47,959 nt of DNA from CAZBLK01 sp964492715. Lineage in GTDB: Bacteria; Bacillota; Clostridia; Lachnospirales; WRBF01. The stretch's first letter is position 1. The number at the start of each line of letters is the position of its first letter. Position numbers and translations under genes: made by a program. Shown in pieces: positions 16,699 through 26,042 of the stretch. The notes under the pieces are model-generated. The model did no database searches and was not told the origin of the DNA. It was given only the letters and a program-made list of their open reading frames with translations. The stretch spans positions 1 through 47,959 of the forward strand of contig CAZBLK010000021.1 in assembly GCA_964492715.1 (NCBI GenBank), given 5' to 3'.

Positions 16699-18327
16699 TT
16701 AAAATGGTGCGTCGTCGTAGTTTCTTTCAGTGGTTGAGACTGTTTTTATTTCTAGTTTAATTTTTCCAGACAAGTCTGGCAGTGTGTCATCTTTTTTGCC
16801 GTACAGGGTTATGTGACGTTCGTCATATTCCGCTCGTGAAATTAGCGAAATATTAAACTCTTTTTTGTAAAACGCTTGGATTGCGTTTAGCAAAACAGTT
16901 TGCTTTGCTGGGTCTTTTAGCACACCTATGGCGTCTGTTACAATTGTTAGTGTGTCGCCCTCCAAATAAACTGGCACAGATGTTTTTACCAAGTTTTTCA
17001 TTAAGCCGTTTCCCTCGCCTTTTTGGAAGTCGGCTAAAAAGCTTTTCCAGTCGTTTATTACATGTTTAATGTCGGCTGGCACAGCTTTTTCAAGCGGAGC
17101 TGGTTTTGGCTTTTGCTCTGCTTTTTGTTCAGTGTTTTGCGGCTGTTGCGCTGGTGGCATTAAGCTTCCGTTTTGGAGCATGTCCTCAAGCAGTTTGAGC
17201 CTTGATGAAAATGAGGACACATCAGCTTCGCCCTCTATAAATGGGCTGCACAGCCGAATACACGTAACCTCAAACGAAAGCCGTGGGTTTGCCGAGTAGC
17301 GCATGTCGGCTATTGCCTGGGAAAACGTGTTTATATAATGCAGCAGTGTGTCTGTGCCCATTTTTTTTGCAGTTTCAGAAAGAGCTTCTATAAAGTCTTC
17401 TGAATAGTCAAGAGCCGCCGAGCCTTGTGGAACACTTCTTGCCACCAGCATGTCACGGAACAACGAAACAAGCTCTGATGCAACTTGGCTTATGTCACGC
17501 CCGTTTTGAACAAGCTGCAAAACCGTTTTCATGCAGCCTTCTGTGTCGTGCGTGAAAAGCTGTTCTGTAAGCGCAAAAAGTGTGCGGTTGTCTGCGCTGC
17601 CCACCGTTTCAATAACTTTATCAACTGTTATAGTTTCATTATAATAAAAAGCTATGCACTGGTCTAGTATGCTTAGTGCGTCACGCATTGCGCCATCTGA
17701 AATGTGGGCAATATATTTAAGCGCCGAATCCTCAACCGAAATTTTTTCTGCTTCCATGTAGCCTTTCATTGCCAAAACCATGTCGCTGTTTGAAATTCGC
17801 TTAAAGTCAAAACGCTGGCAACGAGAGTGAATTGTTGGCGGAATTTTTTGCGGGTCTGTCGTTGCAAGAATAAAGACGACGTGAGCAGGCGGTTCTTCAA
17901 GCGTTTTTAACAGTGCGTTAAACGCCCCTGTAGAAAGCATATGCACCTCATCAATTATATACACCTTGAACTTGCCTTCTGTTGGGGGATATTTGACGGC
18001 TTCACGCAAGTCACGAATGTTTTCCACGCCGTTGTTTGAAGCGGCGTCAATTTCAATGACGTTCATGCTTTTGCCAGACATTGAGTCGGAACAAAGGCTG
18101 CACTCGTTGCACGGCTCTCCGCCCTCCCCCACTTCGCAGTTTATTGCACGTGCAAAAATTTTGGCGGTTGACGTTTTGCCTGTTCCCCTTGTGCCGCAAA
18201 AAAGGTATGCGTGGGAAACCCTGCCTGCTTGAAGCTGGTTTATTAAAGTTTTCGTAATGTGCTCCTGCCCTACAACGTCCGCAAAAGTTTGGGGGCGAAG
18301 CTTTCTGTAAAGTGCTTGGTATGACAT
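16699..18327 (-). CDS. dnaX: DNA polymerase III subunit gamma/tau
   Basis: 542 residues, the clamp-loader ATPase of the replisome. It starts MSYQALYRKLRPQTF, the typical DnaX opening. The Walker A motif GTRGTGKTS lies at about 45-53, followed by the zinc-binding cysteines including CNECSLC, Walker B with DEVHMLS, and the SRC sensor region HSRCQRF. Domain III occupies about 215-360. A Pro/Gln-rich linker leads to a C-terminal tau-type domain. ATG follows AAAGGGAT in a gap of one base after the upstream acetyltransferase gene. Confidence 0.96.
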   Translation of the reverse strand: MSYQALYRKLRPQTFADVVGQEHITKTLINQLQAGRVSHAYLFCGTRGTGKTSTAKIFARAINCEVGEGGEPCNECSLCSDSMSGKSMNVIEIDAASNNGVENIRDLREAVKYPPTEGKFKVYIIDEVHMLSTGAFNALLKTLEEPPAHVVFILATTDPQKIPPTIHSRCQRFDFKRISNSDMVLAMKGYMEAEKISVEDSALKYIAHISDGAMRDALSILDQCIAFYYNETITVDKVIETVGSADNRTLFALTEQLFTHDTEGCMKTVLQLVQNGRDISQVASELVSLFRDMLVARSVPQGSAALDYSEDFIEALSETAKKMGTDTLLHYINTFSQAIADMRYSANPRLSFEVTCIRLCSPFIEGEADVSSFSSRLKLLEDMLQNGSLMPPAQQPQNTEQKAEQKPKPAPLEKAVPADIKHVINDWKSFLADFQKGEGNGLMKNLVKTSVPVYLEGDTLTIVTDAIGVLKDPAKQTVLLNAIQAFYKKEFNISLISRAEYDERHITLYGKKDDTLPDLSGKIKLEIKTVSTTERNYDDAPF

Positions 18328-18328
18328 A

Positions 18329-18793
18329 TTATATCCCTTTGCTCATAAAAACAGTTTGAGAAACAGAGGTAAAGCCGTTTTTTTCATAAAAGTAAAAAGC
18401 ATCAAGCTGTTTGCTTGTAAAAAGCGTAATTATATTTACGTCAATTTGTTTTAGCCGTGCTTCAATTTGACCTAGCATTTGCTTGCCCAGCCCCTGCCCT
18501 TGAAGCTTTGAAGAAACAACAATTTCTTTTATTTCATACGTTTTGCCCGAAAAGTAGTCGGATAAAACGCCAACACAAAGCCCAACAAGTGTTTCACCTC
18601 TGTAAAAGGCAAAGCCTAAAAAGTTTGGCGTTTTTTGAAGGTCATTAAAGTAGCGCAAAATGTTTTCTCTCTTTAGGTGTGTGTAAAAAAACGGTGCGTC
18701 GTAAAACACGTTTAAAAAAAGGTTGACGTAGTCGTTGGTGTTTTCCAAACTGTAGTCTTTCAACTTATTTATTTTTGATAAATCATTAAGCAT
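18329..18793 (-). CDS. GNAT acetyltransferase
   Basis: 154 residues, single GNAT domain. The acetyl-CoA binding motif is VVSSKLQGQGLGKQMLGQIEARL, and the late FYEKNGFTSV segment is characteristic. The substrate is not predictable. Its stop lies one base before the dnaX start, so it is the first gene of the dnaX transcription unit, an unusual partner for replication genes. The ribosome binding site is weak (AGGA, 14 nt away). Confidence 0.85.
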   Translation of the reverse strand: MLNDLSKINKLKDYSLENTNDYVNLFLNVFYDAPFFYTHLKRENILRYFNDLQKTPNFLGFAFYRGETLVGLCVGVLSDYFSGKTYEIKEIVVSSKLQGQGLGKQMLGQIEARLKQIDVNIITLFTSKQLDAFYFYEKNGFTSVSQTVFMSKGI

Positions 18794-18878
18794 AGTTCAC
18801 AACAATCCTAATATTAAAGTTATATGACTATATATATGTTACGCATTCATTACATTTACAAAATTCGGCATTATAATG

Positions 18879-18907
18879 TTGCTTTACTAAATTAGGTATA
18901 TTATAAT
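18879..18907 (+). promoter_or_regulatory. Predicted promoter of the M29 aminopeptidase gene; long AT-rich intergenic region
   Basis: TTGCTT (18879-18884), a 17-bp spacer and TATAAT (18902-18907). This gives a leader of about 225 nt before 19138. The 344-bp gap 18794-19137 also holds a repeated CAATTGTGTA word (near 18980 and 19008) and a weak CCCA/TGGG hairpin followed by six T at 19067-19087, which may attenuate. No gene was seen in the gap. Confidence 0.55.
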
Positions 18908-19137
18908 TATATAACAAAGTATGCAACAATGTAAACCGTTTAAACATAGCAACTTGATTTTAATGTACATAATTTTCATACAATTGTGTATTAAAACATC
19001 CCCAACAATTGTGTAAAAAACATTTCTAAGTCAATTCAAGCTGCTAAAACTGCAAGAAAATTAATTCCCATCATTTTTGGGTTTTTTAAACTATCTACAA
19101 GTTACCTGTTTGTTTTCTATTAAAGGAGGTTTTTCAC

Positions 19138-20373
19138 ATGGATTTTGCGGCAAAATTAAAAAACTATGCCAACCTAATTATTAAATCGGGCGTAAACATT
19201 CAAAAAGGGCAAATTTTAATGATTAACTCGCCCATTGAAAGCGCTTACTTTGCAAGGCTCGCTGCGCAAGCGGCGTATGATGCAGGTGCAAGCGAAGTTG
19301 TTGTAAAATGGAACGATGAAAAAATGCAAAAAATTAATTTAATGAATGCTGACGTATCTGTGCTTTCAAGGTTTGACGACTGGGTTAAAGATTCTTTCTT
19401 GCTTTACGCAGAAAAAGACTGCGCTTATCTTGTTATTTCTTCTTCCGACCCCGAAATTTATTCAGACGTTCCTCCAGAAAAGTTTCAGGCGTTCCACATG
19501 GCAAGAATGAAAGGCTTACATGAATTCTCTAGCTATACAATGAACAACAAACTAGCTTGGAACATTGTTTGTGTTCCGTCAGAAAGCTGGGCTAAAAAGG
19601 TTTTCCCTCAAATGGAGGCAGACGTTGCGGTTGAAAAGCTTTGGGAGTCTATCTTCAAGGCGTCAAGGGCAGACGAGGGCGACGCTGTGGAGGAATGGGA
19701 CAAACACGTTCAGTCGCTTCAAAAATATAGAAACTATCTTAACCAAAATCAATTTGTTTCGGTTCACCTTAAAAACTCTTTGGGAACAGACCTTGAAATT
19801 GGGCTTCCTGAAAACCAAATATGGGGTGGCGGAAGCGACATTTGCACTAATACTGGCGTTGAGTTTAATGCAAACATTCCTACAGAAGAAATCTTCTGTG
19901 CTCCGCATAAGGACAAAGCTAACGGTAAGGTTGTTGCGTCAATGCCGCTTGTATACAACGGCAATATGATTGATGGGTTTAGCTTGACGTTTAAAGACGG
20001 CAAAGTTGTTGAATATTCAGCCGAAAAAGGCTTGGCTACACTTGAAACAATTTTAAACATTGACGAGGGTGCAAAATACCTTGGTGAGCTTGCTCTTGTG
20101 CCTTACACCTCGCCTATTTCAGACATGAACATTCTTTTCTACAACACATTGTATGATGAAAATGCTTCTTGTCACCTTGCAATTGGTAGGGCATATGCAC
20201 CTTGCATAAAAGACGGCAGCCAAATGAGCAACGAAGAACTTGCTGAACATGGCTTGAATTATTCTTTGACACACGTGGACTTTATGTTTGGCACTAGCGA
20301 CCTTGAAGTTGTTGCTACTGCTAAAGATGGGTCTAAAGTGCAAATTTTTAAGGACGGAAACTGGGCTGTTTAA
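19138..20373 (+). CDS. M29-family aminopeptidase (AmpS/PepS-like)
   Basis: 411 residues, right size for the thermophilic M29 metalloaminopeptidases (AmpS, PepS, aminopeptidase T). These cytosolic enzymes release N-terminal residues using two metal ions. Typical features are FAAKLKNYANLIIKSGVNIQKGQ at the start (shown in parts: LIIKSGVNIQKGQ), the FNANIPTEEIFCAPHKD segment with metal ligands Glu and His, and the C-terminal LTHVDFMFG with the His-x-Asp ligand pair. The ATG follows AAAGGAGG. Monocistronic, with a terminator. Confidence 0.93.
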   Translation: MDFAAKLKNYANLIIKSGVNIQKGQILMINSPIESAYFARLAAQAAYDAGASEVVVKWNDEKMQKINLMNADVSVLSRFDDWVKDSFLLYAEKDCAYLVISSSDPEIYSDVPPEKFQAFHMARMKGLHEFSSYTMNNKLAWNIVCVPSESWAKKVFPQMEADVAVEKLWESIFKASRADEGDAVEEWDKHVQSLQKYRNYLNQNQFVSVHLKNSLGTDLEIGLPENQIWGGGSDICTNTGVEFNANIPTEEIFCAPHKDKANGKVVASMPLVYNGNMIDGFSLTFKDGKVVEYSAEKGLATLETILNIDEGAKYLGELALVPYTSPISDMNILFYNTLYDENASCHLAIGRAYAPCIKDGSQMSNEELAEHGLNYSLTHVDFMFGTSDLEVVATAKDGSKVQIFKDGNWAV

Positions 20374-20406
20374 GGGGTTTTAATGTATTTGTGTTATATA
20401 CGTAAG

Positions 20407-20433
20407 AAAGGGCGACTCAATGAGCCGCCCTTT
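20407..20433 (+). terminator. Hairpin terminator after the M29 aminopeptidase gene
   Basis: AAAGGGCG-A-CTCA pairs with TGAG-C-CGCCCTTT. The following U-tract is short. Confidence 0.7.
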
Positions 20434-20494
20434 ATAAAATGATTTTTGCATATCAGTCTATACCTATAGATACAACGTTTTAATGTTTCAGCGG

Positions 20495-21625
20495 TTAACG
20501 ATTATAAATGCTGTACCCACCATAAGCATTACTGTTCAACCCACCAACTGGCAAAGCAACCTGAGCTTGCTGTTCATACTTAGAAAAAACGATGTCTCCA
20601 ACTTCCCTGTCTATGCTGTAAGTGACGTCAAGCATTTGGTCAAAAAACGAAAGTGGAACGTAAGTTAAGTCACCTTGAATTATAGGGGCGGCTTCAAGCG
20701 CACGTCCGCCTGTTTTCCCTTTTATATAATTGTTTTTGCCAACGGACAAAGACACTGTTACGTCGCCGTTTGAAACTTCAACAGCTTTGCTAATTGCGTT
20801 CCAAGACACGTTGTAGCCAAGCGAAGTACAAACTTCTTTAAGCGGAATCATCTTCAGCTTATAAAAATCTTCCAAAACGACAATGTTTTCTTTGGCAATT
20901 GTTACGCTTTTTATGCTGTCAATGTTAACCCTAATTTTGTATACGCCTTCTGCGGCGGCGGCAATTTCATTTTCGTTAAACAAAACTACAATTGTGTTGT
21001 CTTCTACGTAAAAGCTTTGCTCTTGTGTTACGCCGTCAAAGTTTGGGTTAAATGTGTCGGGGTATTTTTTTATTTCATCAGAAATTAGCTTGTCGCAAAT
21101 TTGCAAGCCGTTAACCCCCAAAACATCTGCCAAGTTTACAAGTTCACTGTTTGCTGTGTCAAGTGTAATTGTAACGACTTCTGTGCTTTCAGAGCCACTG
21201 CCTGTACCTTTTGCTTGAATTAAAACAGTGTAAAAATTTTCAAACTGTTTTTCTTCGGCTGTAAACTCAAGCGTTTTAAACCCTTGTTTTTTTGCCTGTG
21301 TTACTTTTGCGCTGTAAACTTCTGCTATTTTGTCGTTTACTTCTTTTTGAAGCTGCTCGTTTTCGGGGTACAAAAGCTCGGGCTGAAAGCCGCTTACTTC
21401 AAGCATTATACTTTTTGTTGAAAACTGTTTCAACTTTAAATAGGAAGAAACATTAACTTCCGTAAGGTTTAAGCTGTTTATTACAGGCAGCGAATGAGTA
21501 TATTTTTTAATAAGTTCGGCGTTTACATCAAGCGAAAAAGACACTGAAATAAAAGCCGCTAAAAGCGTAAATGCAACAACCTGCTTTGTTGTTTTCTTTT
21601 TATTTTTACATAATTTACTTTTCAA
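20495..21625 (-). CDS. Exported protein with DUF3298-like and copper-amine-oxidase N-like domains
   Basis: 376 residues. A positively charged N-terminus and hydrophobic stretch (VVAFTLLAAFISVSFS) ending near VNA-E indicate a signal peptide. Residues about 45-250 resemble the DUF3298/RsiV-type extracytoplasmic domain. Residues about 255-350 resemble a copper amine oxidase N-terminal-like domain (MIPLKEVCTSLGYNVSWN, YVPLSFFDQML), a wall-associated module common in Clostridia. The start is TTG at 21625, placed by GAGAGGAGG; an ATG further upstream has no ribosome binding site. Likely a cell-envelope protein. Confidence 0.82.
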   Translation of the reverse strand: MKSKLCKNKKKTTKQVVAFTLLAAFISVSFSLDVNAELIKKYTHSLPVINSLNLTEVNVSSYLKLKQFSTKSIMLEVSGFQPELLYPENEQLQKEVNDKIAEVYSAKVTQAKKQGFKTLEFTAEEKQFENFYTVLIQAKGTGSGSESTEVVTITLDTANSELVNLADVLGVNGLQICDKLISDEIKKYPDTFNPNFDGVTQEQSFYVEDNTIVVLFNENEIAAAAEGVYKIRVNIDSIKSVTIAKENIVVLEDFYKLKMIPLKEVCTSLGYNVSWNAISKAVEVSNGDVTVSLSVGKNNYIKGKTGGRALEAAPIIQGDLTYVPLSFFDQMLDVTYSIDREVGDIVFSKYEQQAQVALPVGGLNSNAYGGYSIYNR

Positions 21626-21691
21626 GTAAACGCCTCCTCTCCAGATATTTTTTATGGAATATATTCCAATCAAGAGTTTATTTGGAAAAAC

Positions 21692-21721
21692 AAAGACCTT
21701 AGGGGCTTGCCCCTTGACCCC
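21692..21721 (+). repeat. GC-rich palindromic repeat, copy 3 (collapsed)
   Basis: AAAGACCTT then AGGGGCTTGCCCCTTGACCCC. The first palindrome of the full unit is missing, as if deleted between the two GGGGCT arms. Confidence 0.8.
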
Positions 21722-21785
21722 ATTATTGAAGAACTTTCAAATAGGGTTTTCAACTCTTGACTTGTATAGTATATTAATATTCAGT

Positions 21786-21835
21786 TAAGTTGTTCAATAA
21801 GTTGTTCCAATAAGTTGTTCCAATAAGTTGTTCAA
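21786..21835. repeat. Tandem repeat, four units of 12-13 bp
   Basis: TAAGTTGTTCAA, two TAAGTTGTTCCAA units and a final TAAGTTGTTCAA, head to tail. It lies in the 409-bp divergent gap between the envelope gene and the cyclophilin gene. It could be a regulator-binding array or replication slippage. Confidence 0.85.
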
Positions 21836-21955
21836 CGTATGCTCACATAAAGTTCAACTTAACTTCAAATTCATATGCTAATATTTTCTATACTCCTATT
21901 CTCTCACTTTTTTTAGAAAAATACAATTACAACAATGTTACATTTTCTAAAAGGT

Positions 21956-21985
21956 TTGACAAATACTATGTAAAAGGGGTAATAT
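21956..21985 (+). promoter_or_regulatory. Predicted sigma-A promoter of the cyclophilin gene
   Basis: Perfect TTGACA (21956-21961), an 18-bp spacer and TAATAT (21980-21985). Upstream, TTTTAGAAAA and TTTTCTAAAA (about 21912-21953) form an inverted repeat that could be an operator. Confidence 0.65.
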
Positions 21986-22034
21986 TTGTAGGAAGGTATT
22001 TATTTTTTAGGATAAAAATTTAAGGAGAAAACTA

Positions 22035-22901
22035 ATGTTAAAAAATATGAGAATTATTGCTTTAGTTTCAGCACTAGCGCTTTCATTTGCAGCAACAGGC
22101 TGCACAAGCCAAGGAAATGGCAGCACAACTTCGCCTACTCCTTCTGAAGCTACGTTAGAAACAGAAAGCCCAAGCCCTACTCCAAGCGAAAGCCCAGAAG
22201 CTTCAAAAGCACCTGCAACAGAAACAACAGCAAGGGTGCAAGGCCAGCCTAGCCCACAGCTTGCGCCACTTAAACCAGGCGACACTATTGCTATTATGAA
22301 AACAAACATGGGCGACATAAAAATTCGTCTTTTTCCAGACCATGTTCCAAAGACAGTCGAAAACTTTATAACACATTCCAAAAATGGGTACTATAACGGA
22401 GTAACATTCCACAGAGTTATAGAGGACTTTATGATTCAAGGGGGCGACCCGGACGGCACAGGCATGGGCGGCGAAAGCATTTGGGGGGGCGACTTTGAAG
22501 ACGAGTTTACGCCGCTTTTGCACAACATTCGTGGCGCAATTTCTATGGCAAACATTGGCCAGCCAAACACAAACAGCAGCCAGTTTTTTATAGTGCAAAA
22601 TACAGCTTTAGATGAAGTTTATGTTCAAGACTTTGAAAGCATGAAAGAAAGCCTTGACGAAGTAATTGGAAAAGACTCTGGAGAAAACGATGTTACTATA
22701 AAAGACGTTTTCCCAGAAGACATAATTGACTTCTACCTTGAAAACGGCGGCACACCACACCTTGACTTTAGGCACACAGTATTCGGCCAAGTATATGAAG
22801 GCATGGACGTAGTAGACAGCATTGCAAAAACAGAAACAAAGGAAGAAAAGCCAGTAAACGACGTTATTATTGAAAGCATTTCAATAGAAGAATACAAATA
22901 A
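22035..22901 (+). CDS. Cyclophilin-type peptidyl-prolyl isomerase, lipoprotein
   Basis: 288 residues. A lipoprotein signal (IIALVSALALSFAATGC) places the lipobox cysteine near residue 23. A Ser/Thr/Pro-rich spacer (about 25-75) tethers a cyclophilin domain. Family motifs VTFHRVIEDFMIQGGDPDGTG and the later GAISMAN and NSSQFFIV are present. It probably helps fold exported proteins outside the membrane. An extra acidic insertion (about 195-245) lies inside the domain, as in many Gram-positive homologues. AAGGAG precedes the ATG. Confidence 0.93.
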   Translation: MLKNMRIIALVSALALSFAATGCTSQGNGSTTSPTPSEATLETESPSPTPSESPEASKAPATETTARVQGQPSPQLAPLKPGDTIAIMKTNMGDIKIRLFPDHVPKTVENFITHSKNGYYNGVTFHRVIEDFMIQGGDPDGTGMGGESIWGGDFEDEFTPLLHNIRGAISMANIGQPNTNSSQFFIVQNTALDEVYVQDFESMKESLDEVIGKDSGENDVTIKDVFPEDIIDFYLENGGTPHLDFRHTVFGQVYEGMDVVDSIAKTETKEEKPVNDVIIESISIEEYK

Positions 22902-22910
22902 CATAAAAAA

Positions 22911-22976
22911 ACGGGTCAAGGGGCTATGCCCCTTGCGGGGGTTTGGGGGCAGTGCCACCAAGGTTTTAATCTTTAA
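22911..22976 (-). repeat. GC-rich palindromic repeat, copy 4
   Basis: Reverse orientation. The AAGGGGCTATGCCCCTT palindrome, then GCGGGGG and a TTTGGGGGCAGTGCCACCAA palindrome carrying mismatches, ending in ATCTTTAA. Lies between the cyclophilin and SLH genes. Confidence 0.9.
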
Positions 22977-23008
22977 CCACCCCCACAAAAACAAAAGGGG
23001 AGGATACT

Positions 23009-25975
23009 ATGAAAAAGCTGGCATCAATAGTCCTAGCCGTTACACTTACTTTATCAAGCATAACAACCACATACGCATTAACAGACGAGCTAATTTTAAA
23101 GGACGCAACACAAAACACATACACAGGCATAAAGGAAACGCCAAGCTTAATTAAAAACTTGACGTTTTCTGACGTGCCAGCCGACTTTTGGGCAAACGAA
23201 GCAATTGTAAGAAGCGGTGCTTTAAACCTTGTTAAAGGCTATACAGAAACCTATAAGCCCAACAGCAACGTAACAAACCAAGAAGCACTCGCCTTTGTGC
23301 TTCGTGCAATGGGCATGGAGGACGTTTCACAGCAAACAGGCGTTACGCTTCAAGCACAAGCCCCTGCAAATTCTCCGCTTCGCACGCTGTGGTCATTGGG
23401 CTACTTAAACCAAGCGCAGCAACTGGGGCTTATTACGCTTCCGCAATACAACGACGCACTTGTAGCCGACCAAACAACTTTGGACCCAGCAACAAACTTT
23501 TTGCGTGATGCGGCAGTTACAAAAGAACAGTTTACCGACTGGTTAGTCAGTGGTATACAAATACTTAAAGCAGACGCCTTTCCAGCAAAAACATCACAGC
23601 AAAGCGTGTACCCGTTTTCAGACTGGGAGCTGCTTACACCTTCAATGGTGGACAGCATGGAGACAGCAGTTTCAAACGGCATAATTTCGGGGCAAGGTGA
23701 CGGCAAGCTAAACCCAAAAGGGCCTATGACAAAAGCCGCAACCGCCCAAATGCTTAAAAACATGGACAAAATTTATTACAACGTAATGGGCATTGAGAAA
23801 AAGACAGGCACAGTTGGCGCAATTCAAGACGCACAAGCAACAACTACTGGTGGCTCAGCACTTGCACGCCAAGTAATGGTACGCACGGCAGACGGCAAAA
23901 AAGACGTAATTCAATATGACATTGTTTCAACTACTTCGCCACAAGACACCGTTACAGACGTTCTTACGTTTAAAGAAGGCAAAGCAACAGGGCTTACGTC
24001 GCTTCGTGAGGGCGACAAAATTGAATACTTGGTTGATGCAGCAACCAAAAGGGCAATTTATGTAAGCGTTTTAGGCTCTACGCTTGAATATAAAACAGTT
24101 TCGGGTCAGCTCGTTTCTGTAGACCCTGTAGAAAAAGGAATTATTACACTTAAAGACACAGCAGGCAAGCTTTTTAACTACACAATGGTAAACGGCATTT
24201 ACGGCACAAACGGACCAAACGGCGTTTTTGTTGTTGTCGACAACAAGCAAAGAAACGTTGACACGCTTCCAGTTGGAAGCAGGCTTTCGCTTCGCCTTGT
24301 AAACAATGTGGTGGACGAAATTAAATATTTGGGCGAGCCTACAGTTATTAGAGAATCCCGTGGTATTGTAATTGAAAACAACCCAGACATGGGCTACATT
24401 GAGCTTTTAAACAACGAGGGCTTTTTTGTAACAAAGCAATACTATGAAAAAGAGCTTAAAGTTAAAAAACAGCAATATTACGACACAAACGACACTATAG
24501 GTTACCTTGACGAGGTCTTCCCAAACTTCACATACAACCCAAGGGAAACTGTAATTACAGAAATTGAACCAGGTGACATTGTTTACATTAAACACGACCC
24601 TAACAACCCAGACGCCATTGTGTCAATTAGTGCCGCTACAAACTATGCGTTAAAGTACGGCAAAATTTTGCAGTTTACACAAAATGATAAAACGGCTTCT
24701 TTATTAATTGAATATGAAAACAAGCAAACGTCATACTTTGAAGTTCCAGACGACATTTTTGTTTCTAAAGACGGCAGGCCAATTTCATTGTCCGACGTAC
24801 AAACAGGCGACTGGGCAAAGCTTTTGGTAAACCAAGCTTTGCTTGAACCAGGAAACGTTTTAGAGTCTGTTAAGGAATTAAAAATTGAAGGTGACGAGCA
24901 TTTTATAAGTAACATAATGAAAGGTCAACTTGCAGGAATAAACGCTATTCAAAAGCAGCTTATAGTACAAAACGCTCAAACGCTTGCAAAAACAGGCTGG
25001 GGCAACTACAAAAACATTCAAAACGTAAGCATTGCAGGCAAAGACATTGAATTTTACATGGACGGCAAAAGAATTTCGCAGGACTACGCTATAAACAACT
25101 TAAAGCGTGCAAATGGTGAAGTTTACATTGCTCTTGAAAACAACTTTACAGGCGAAAAGGTGCGTAAAGTTACGTTCCGCACAGGCAGAGATGAGCTTCT
25201 TTCGCCAGACACTGTTTTAAACTCGGACGGCAACGGCAACTTCTCTATTTTAAGCAACAACGGAACAATTGCAACAGACGCTGGAACAATTGTTCGGCGC
25301 AACGGACGGCTTGTTACAGGTGGCGACATTACATGGTCTGACTACGCTACTGTTTCCTTAAACGGCGGAAACAAAGCGGCGGTTGTCGACATAACTACAG
25401 CACCAGACACTTCTCGTGTAATGGTTGCTCGTGGCAGGGTAAACAAAGTTAAAGACGGAAAAAGCTTCACAGTAACGTCAATGTCACAGCTTTCAGGCGT
25501 AAACTGGAACTACTCGCCTGTTCAAAGGGAATTTACTATAGATTACAACACAATTTTCCTTAACGCAGACGGCGTAACAAACATGAACACATTTATAACT
25601 TACACTGCAAATTCTGTAGCCGACAAAGTTTTTAACGTTGTAATTGACGGCTCTAGGGCATCATACGTTATTGATGCACCGTTTGCACAAAAGGCTGTGC
25701 GTGGAACAATTTACGAAACAGCAGACGGACAAATTAGCCTTAAAGACGCAACGTACTACGACGACACAACAGGAAAATGGCTTCCTGTAAGCAACAAAGA
25801 CAGCACTTCTGTCGTTACTATACCTAACAACGTTGTTGTTGCTAGAGAAAACAAAGTTGTGGCTAAAAACAGCTTAAAGGTTGGCGACCAAGTTAGAGTA
25901 ATGACTGATAAGCTACCTGCTGAAATTACTGCTGGGCTTGCAGTTGACGGGTATATAATTTTAGTTGAAAAATAA
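23009..25975 (+). CDS. Large S-layer-homology (SLH) domain exported protein
   Basis: 988 residues. The signal peptide MKKLASIVLAVTLTLSSI ends near TYA-L. SLH-like modules occupy about 50-250: FSDVPADFWANEAI with a Lys-Gly-Tyr turn, and a later segment with NGIISGQGDGKLNPKG then MTKAATAQML. These bind pyruvylated secondary wall polymer. The remaining 700 residues are repetitive beta-rich segments with no catalytic motif I recognise (for example GDWAKLLV, VGDQVRVMT). Probably a structural envelope protein. ATG follows GGGAGG. Same strand as its envelope neighbours. Confidence 0.85.
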   Translation: MKKLASIVLAVTLTLSSITTTYALTDELILKDATQNTYTGIKETPSLIKNLTFSDVPADFWANEAIVRSGALNLVKGYTETYKPNSNVTNQEALAFVLRAMGMEDVSQQTGVTLQAQAPANSPLRTLWSLGYLNQAQQLGLITLPQYNDALVADQTTLDPATNFLRDAAVTKEQFTDWLVSGIQILKADAFPAKTSQQSVYPFSDWELLTPSMVDSMETAVSNGIISGQGDGKLNPKGPMTKAATAQMLKNMDKIYYNVMGIEKKTGTVGAIQDAQATTTGGSALARQVMVRTADGKKDVIQYDIVSTTSPQDTVTDVLTFKEGKATGLTSLREGDKIEYLVDAATKRAIYVSVLGSTLEYKTVSGQLVSVDPVEKGIITLKDTAGKLFNYTMVNGIYGTNGPNGVFVVVDNKQRNVDTLPVGSRLSLRLVNNVVDEIKYLGEPTVIRESRGIVIENNPDMGYIELLNNEGFFVTKQYYEKELKVKKQQYYDTNDTIGYLDEVFPNFTYNPRETVITEIEPGDIVYIKHDPNNPDAIVSISAATNYALKYGKILQFTQNDKTASLLIEYENKQTSYFEVPDDIFVSKDGRPISLSDVQTGDWAKLLVNQALLEPGNVLESVKELKIEGDEHFISNIMKGQLAGINAIQKQLIVQNAQTLAKTGWGNYKNIQNVSIAGKDIEFYMDGKRISQDYAINNLKRANGEVYIALENNFTGEKVRKVTFRTGRDELLSPDTVLNSDGNGNFSILSNNGTIATDAGTIVRRNGRLVTGGDITWSDYATVSLNGGNKAAVVDITTAPDTSRVMVARGRVNKVKDGKSFTVTSMSQLSGVNWNYSPVQREFTIDYNTIFLNADGVTNMNTFITYTANSVADKVFNVVIDGSRASYVIDAPFAQKAVRGTIYETADGQISLKDATYYDDTTGKWLPVSNKDSTSVVTIPNNVVVARENKVVAKNSLKVGDQVRVMTDKLPAEITAGLAVDGYIILVEK

Positions 25976-25979
25976 AAAA

Positions 25980-26000
25980 GGCAAGGGGGTTTCCCTTGCC
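25980..26000. terminator. Hairpin after the large SLH gene
   Basis: GGCAAGGG and CCCTTGCC around a 5-nt loop, 5 nt after the stop. No T-run follows on the plus strand, so termination may be inefficient and the next SLH gene may be co-transcribed. Confidence 0.5.
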
Positions 26001-26042
26001 TAGCACCAGTATTTTGCATTACAAAAGTGGAGAGGGGATTGC

